From: DAIUFH01 sp036844705
Lineage (GTDB): Bacteria > Bacillota > Clostridia > Tissierellales > Tissierellaceae
Length of the DNA stretch: 41,665 nucleotides
Assembly (NCBI GenBank): GCA_036844705.1
Contig: DAIUFH010000012.1
Span: 1-41,665, forward strand
Direction of reading: 5' to 3'
In this document: positions 41,633-41,665 of the stretch, one piece after another
Numbering within the stretch: the stretch's first letter is position 1
How the letters are laid out: the number at the start of each line of letters is the position of its first letter
The notes under the pieces: generated by a model
Seen by the model: the letters and a program-made list of their open reading frames with translations, nothing else
Told to the model about the DNA's origin: nothing
Databases searched by the model: none
Translations under genes and position numbers: made by a program

Positions 41633-41665
41633 ATGTTGAAACACAATGTTTTTGAAAGAAAGTTG
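41633..41665 (+). CDS. Start of an unidentified gene, cut by window edge
   Basis: An ATG at 41633, preceded by AAGGAGATGCT, opens a frame of eleven codons (MLKHNVFERKL) that runs off the window. It lies 22 bases after sigB in the same direction and is probably co-transcribed. Too short to identify. Confidence 0.6.
   Translation, partial: MLKHNVFERKL

Noticed and set aside
1..41665. CRISPR array, prophage, insertion sequence, tRNA or rRNA gene
   Set aside because: None of the required regular repeats, integrase/transposase reading frames or conserved RNA sequences was seen on either strand.

Overview
This window is the replication-origin region of a low-GC, AT-rich Firmicute chromosome, most likely a member of the Clostridia or Tissierellia. 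The support is gene order: rpmH-rnpA-yidD-yidC-jag-mnmE-mnmG-rsmG-noc-parA-parB to the left, dnaA-dnaN-rlbA-recF-remB-gyrB-gyrA-rsbV-rsbW-sigB to the right. To my knowledge Clostridioides difficile also has rsbVW-sigB just after gyrA. Genes left of about 30.9 kb lie on the minus strand and genes right of 31.4 kb on the plus strand, so nearly all are co-directional with replication. The exception is a two-gene plus-strand island at 9.6-13.9 kb.

Region by region. (1) 1-9.5 kb: a WalRK-type cell-wall regulation cluster read right to left: walR, walK, an unrecognised small secreted protein, walH, walI, then walJ, htrA, surE, tpx and rlmH (cut by the window edge). (2) 9.6-13.9 kb: a Mn2+ riboswitch (yybP-ykoY type) with its own promoter and terminator drives a Ca2+/Mn2+ P-type ATPase, followed by a subtilisin-like protease. 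(3) 13.9-16.99 kb: a LysM/G5/M23 cell-wall hydrolase with a WalR-like operator in its leader, a lipid kinase and a DUF4446 protein. (4) 17.0-21.5 kb: metabolic genes (cysteine-desulfurase-like protein, adenine deaminase, cyclodeaminase, PhzF). (5) 21.5-27.0 kb: parB, parA, noc, rsmG and mnmG with two perfect parS sites. (6) 27.2-30.9 kb: mnmE, jag, yidC, yidD, rnpA and rpmH, the last five behind a consensus promoter. (7) 30.9-32.9 kb: a bipartite oriC, with DnaA-box clusters on both sides of dnaA and a DnaA-box/DnaA-trio/AT-rich unwinding module just before dnaN. (8) 32.9-41.7 kb: replication and topoisomerase genes, then an RsbV-RsbW-SigB partner-switching module.

How the parts work together: DnaA acts at the two box clusters, DnaN is the clamp, gyrase relieves supercoils, and ParA/ParB/parS and Noc organise the origin. 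WalRK is connected by two full-consensus WalR boxes to the small secreted protein inside its own operon and to the M23 hydrolase. The observations most worth following are the WalR boxes, the RsbW-like protein with eroded ATP-binding motifs, the parS site at the centre of a 56-bp perfect palindrome, and the bipartite oriC. No CRISPR array, insertion sequence, prophage or tRNA/rRNA gene was seen. Three short decayed intergenic repeat loci were seen.
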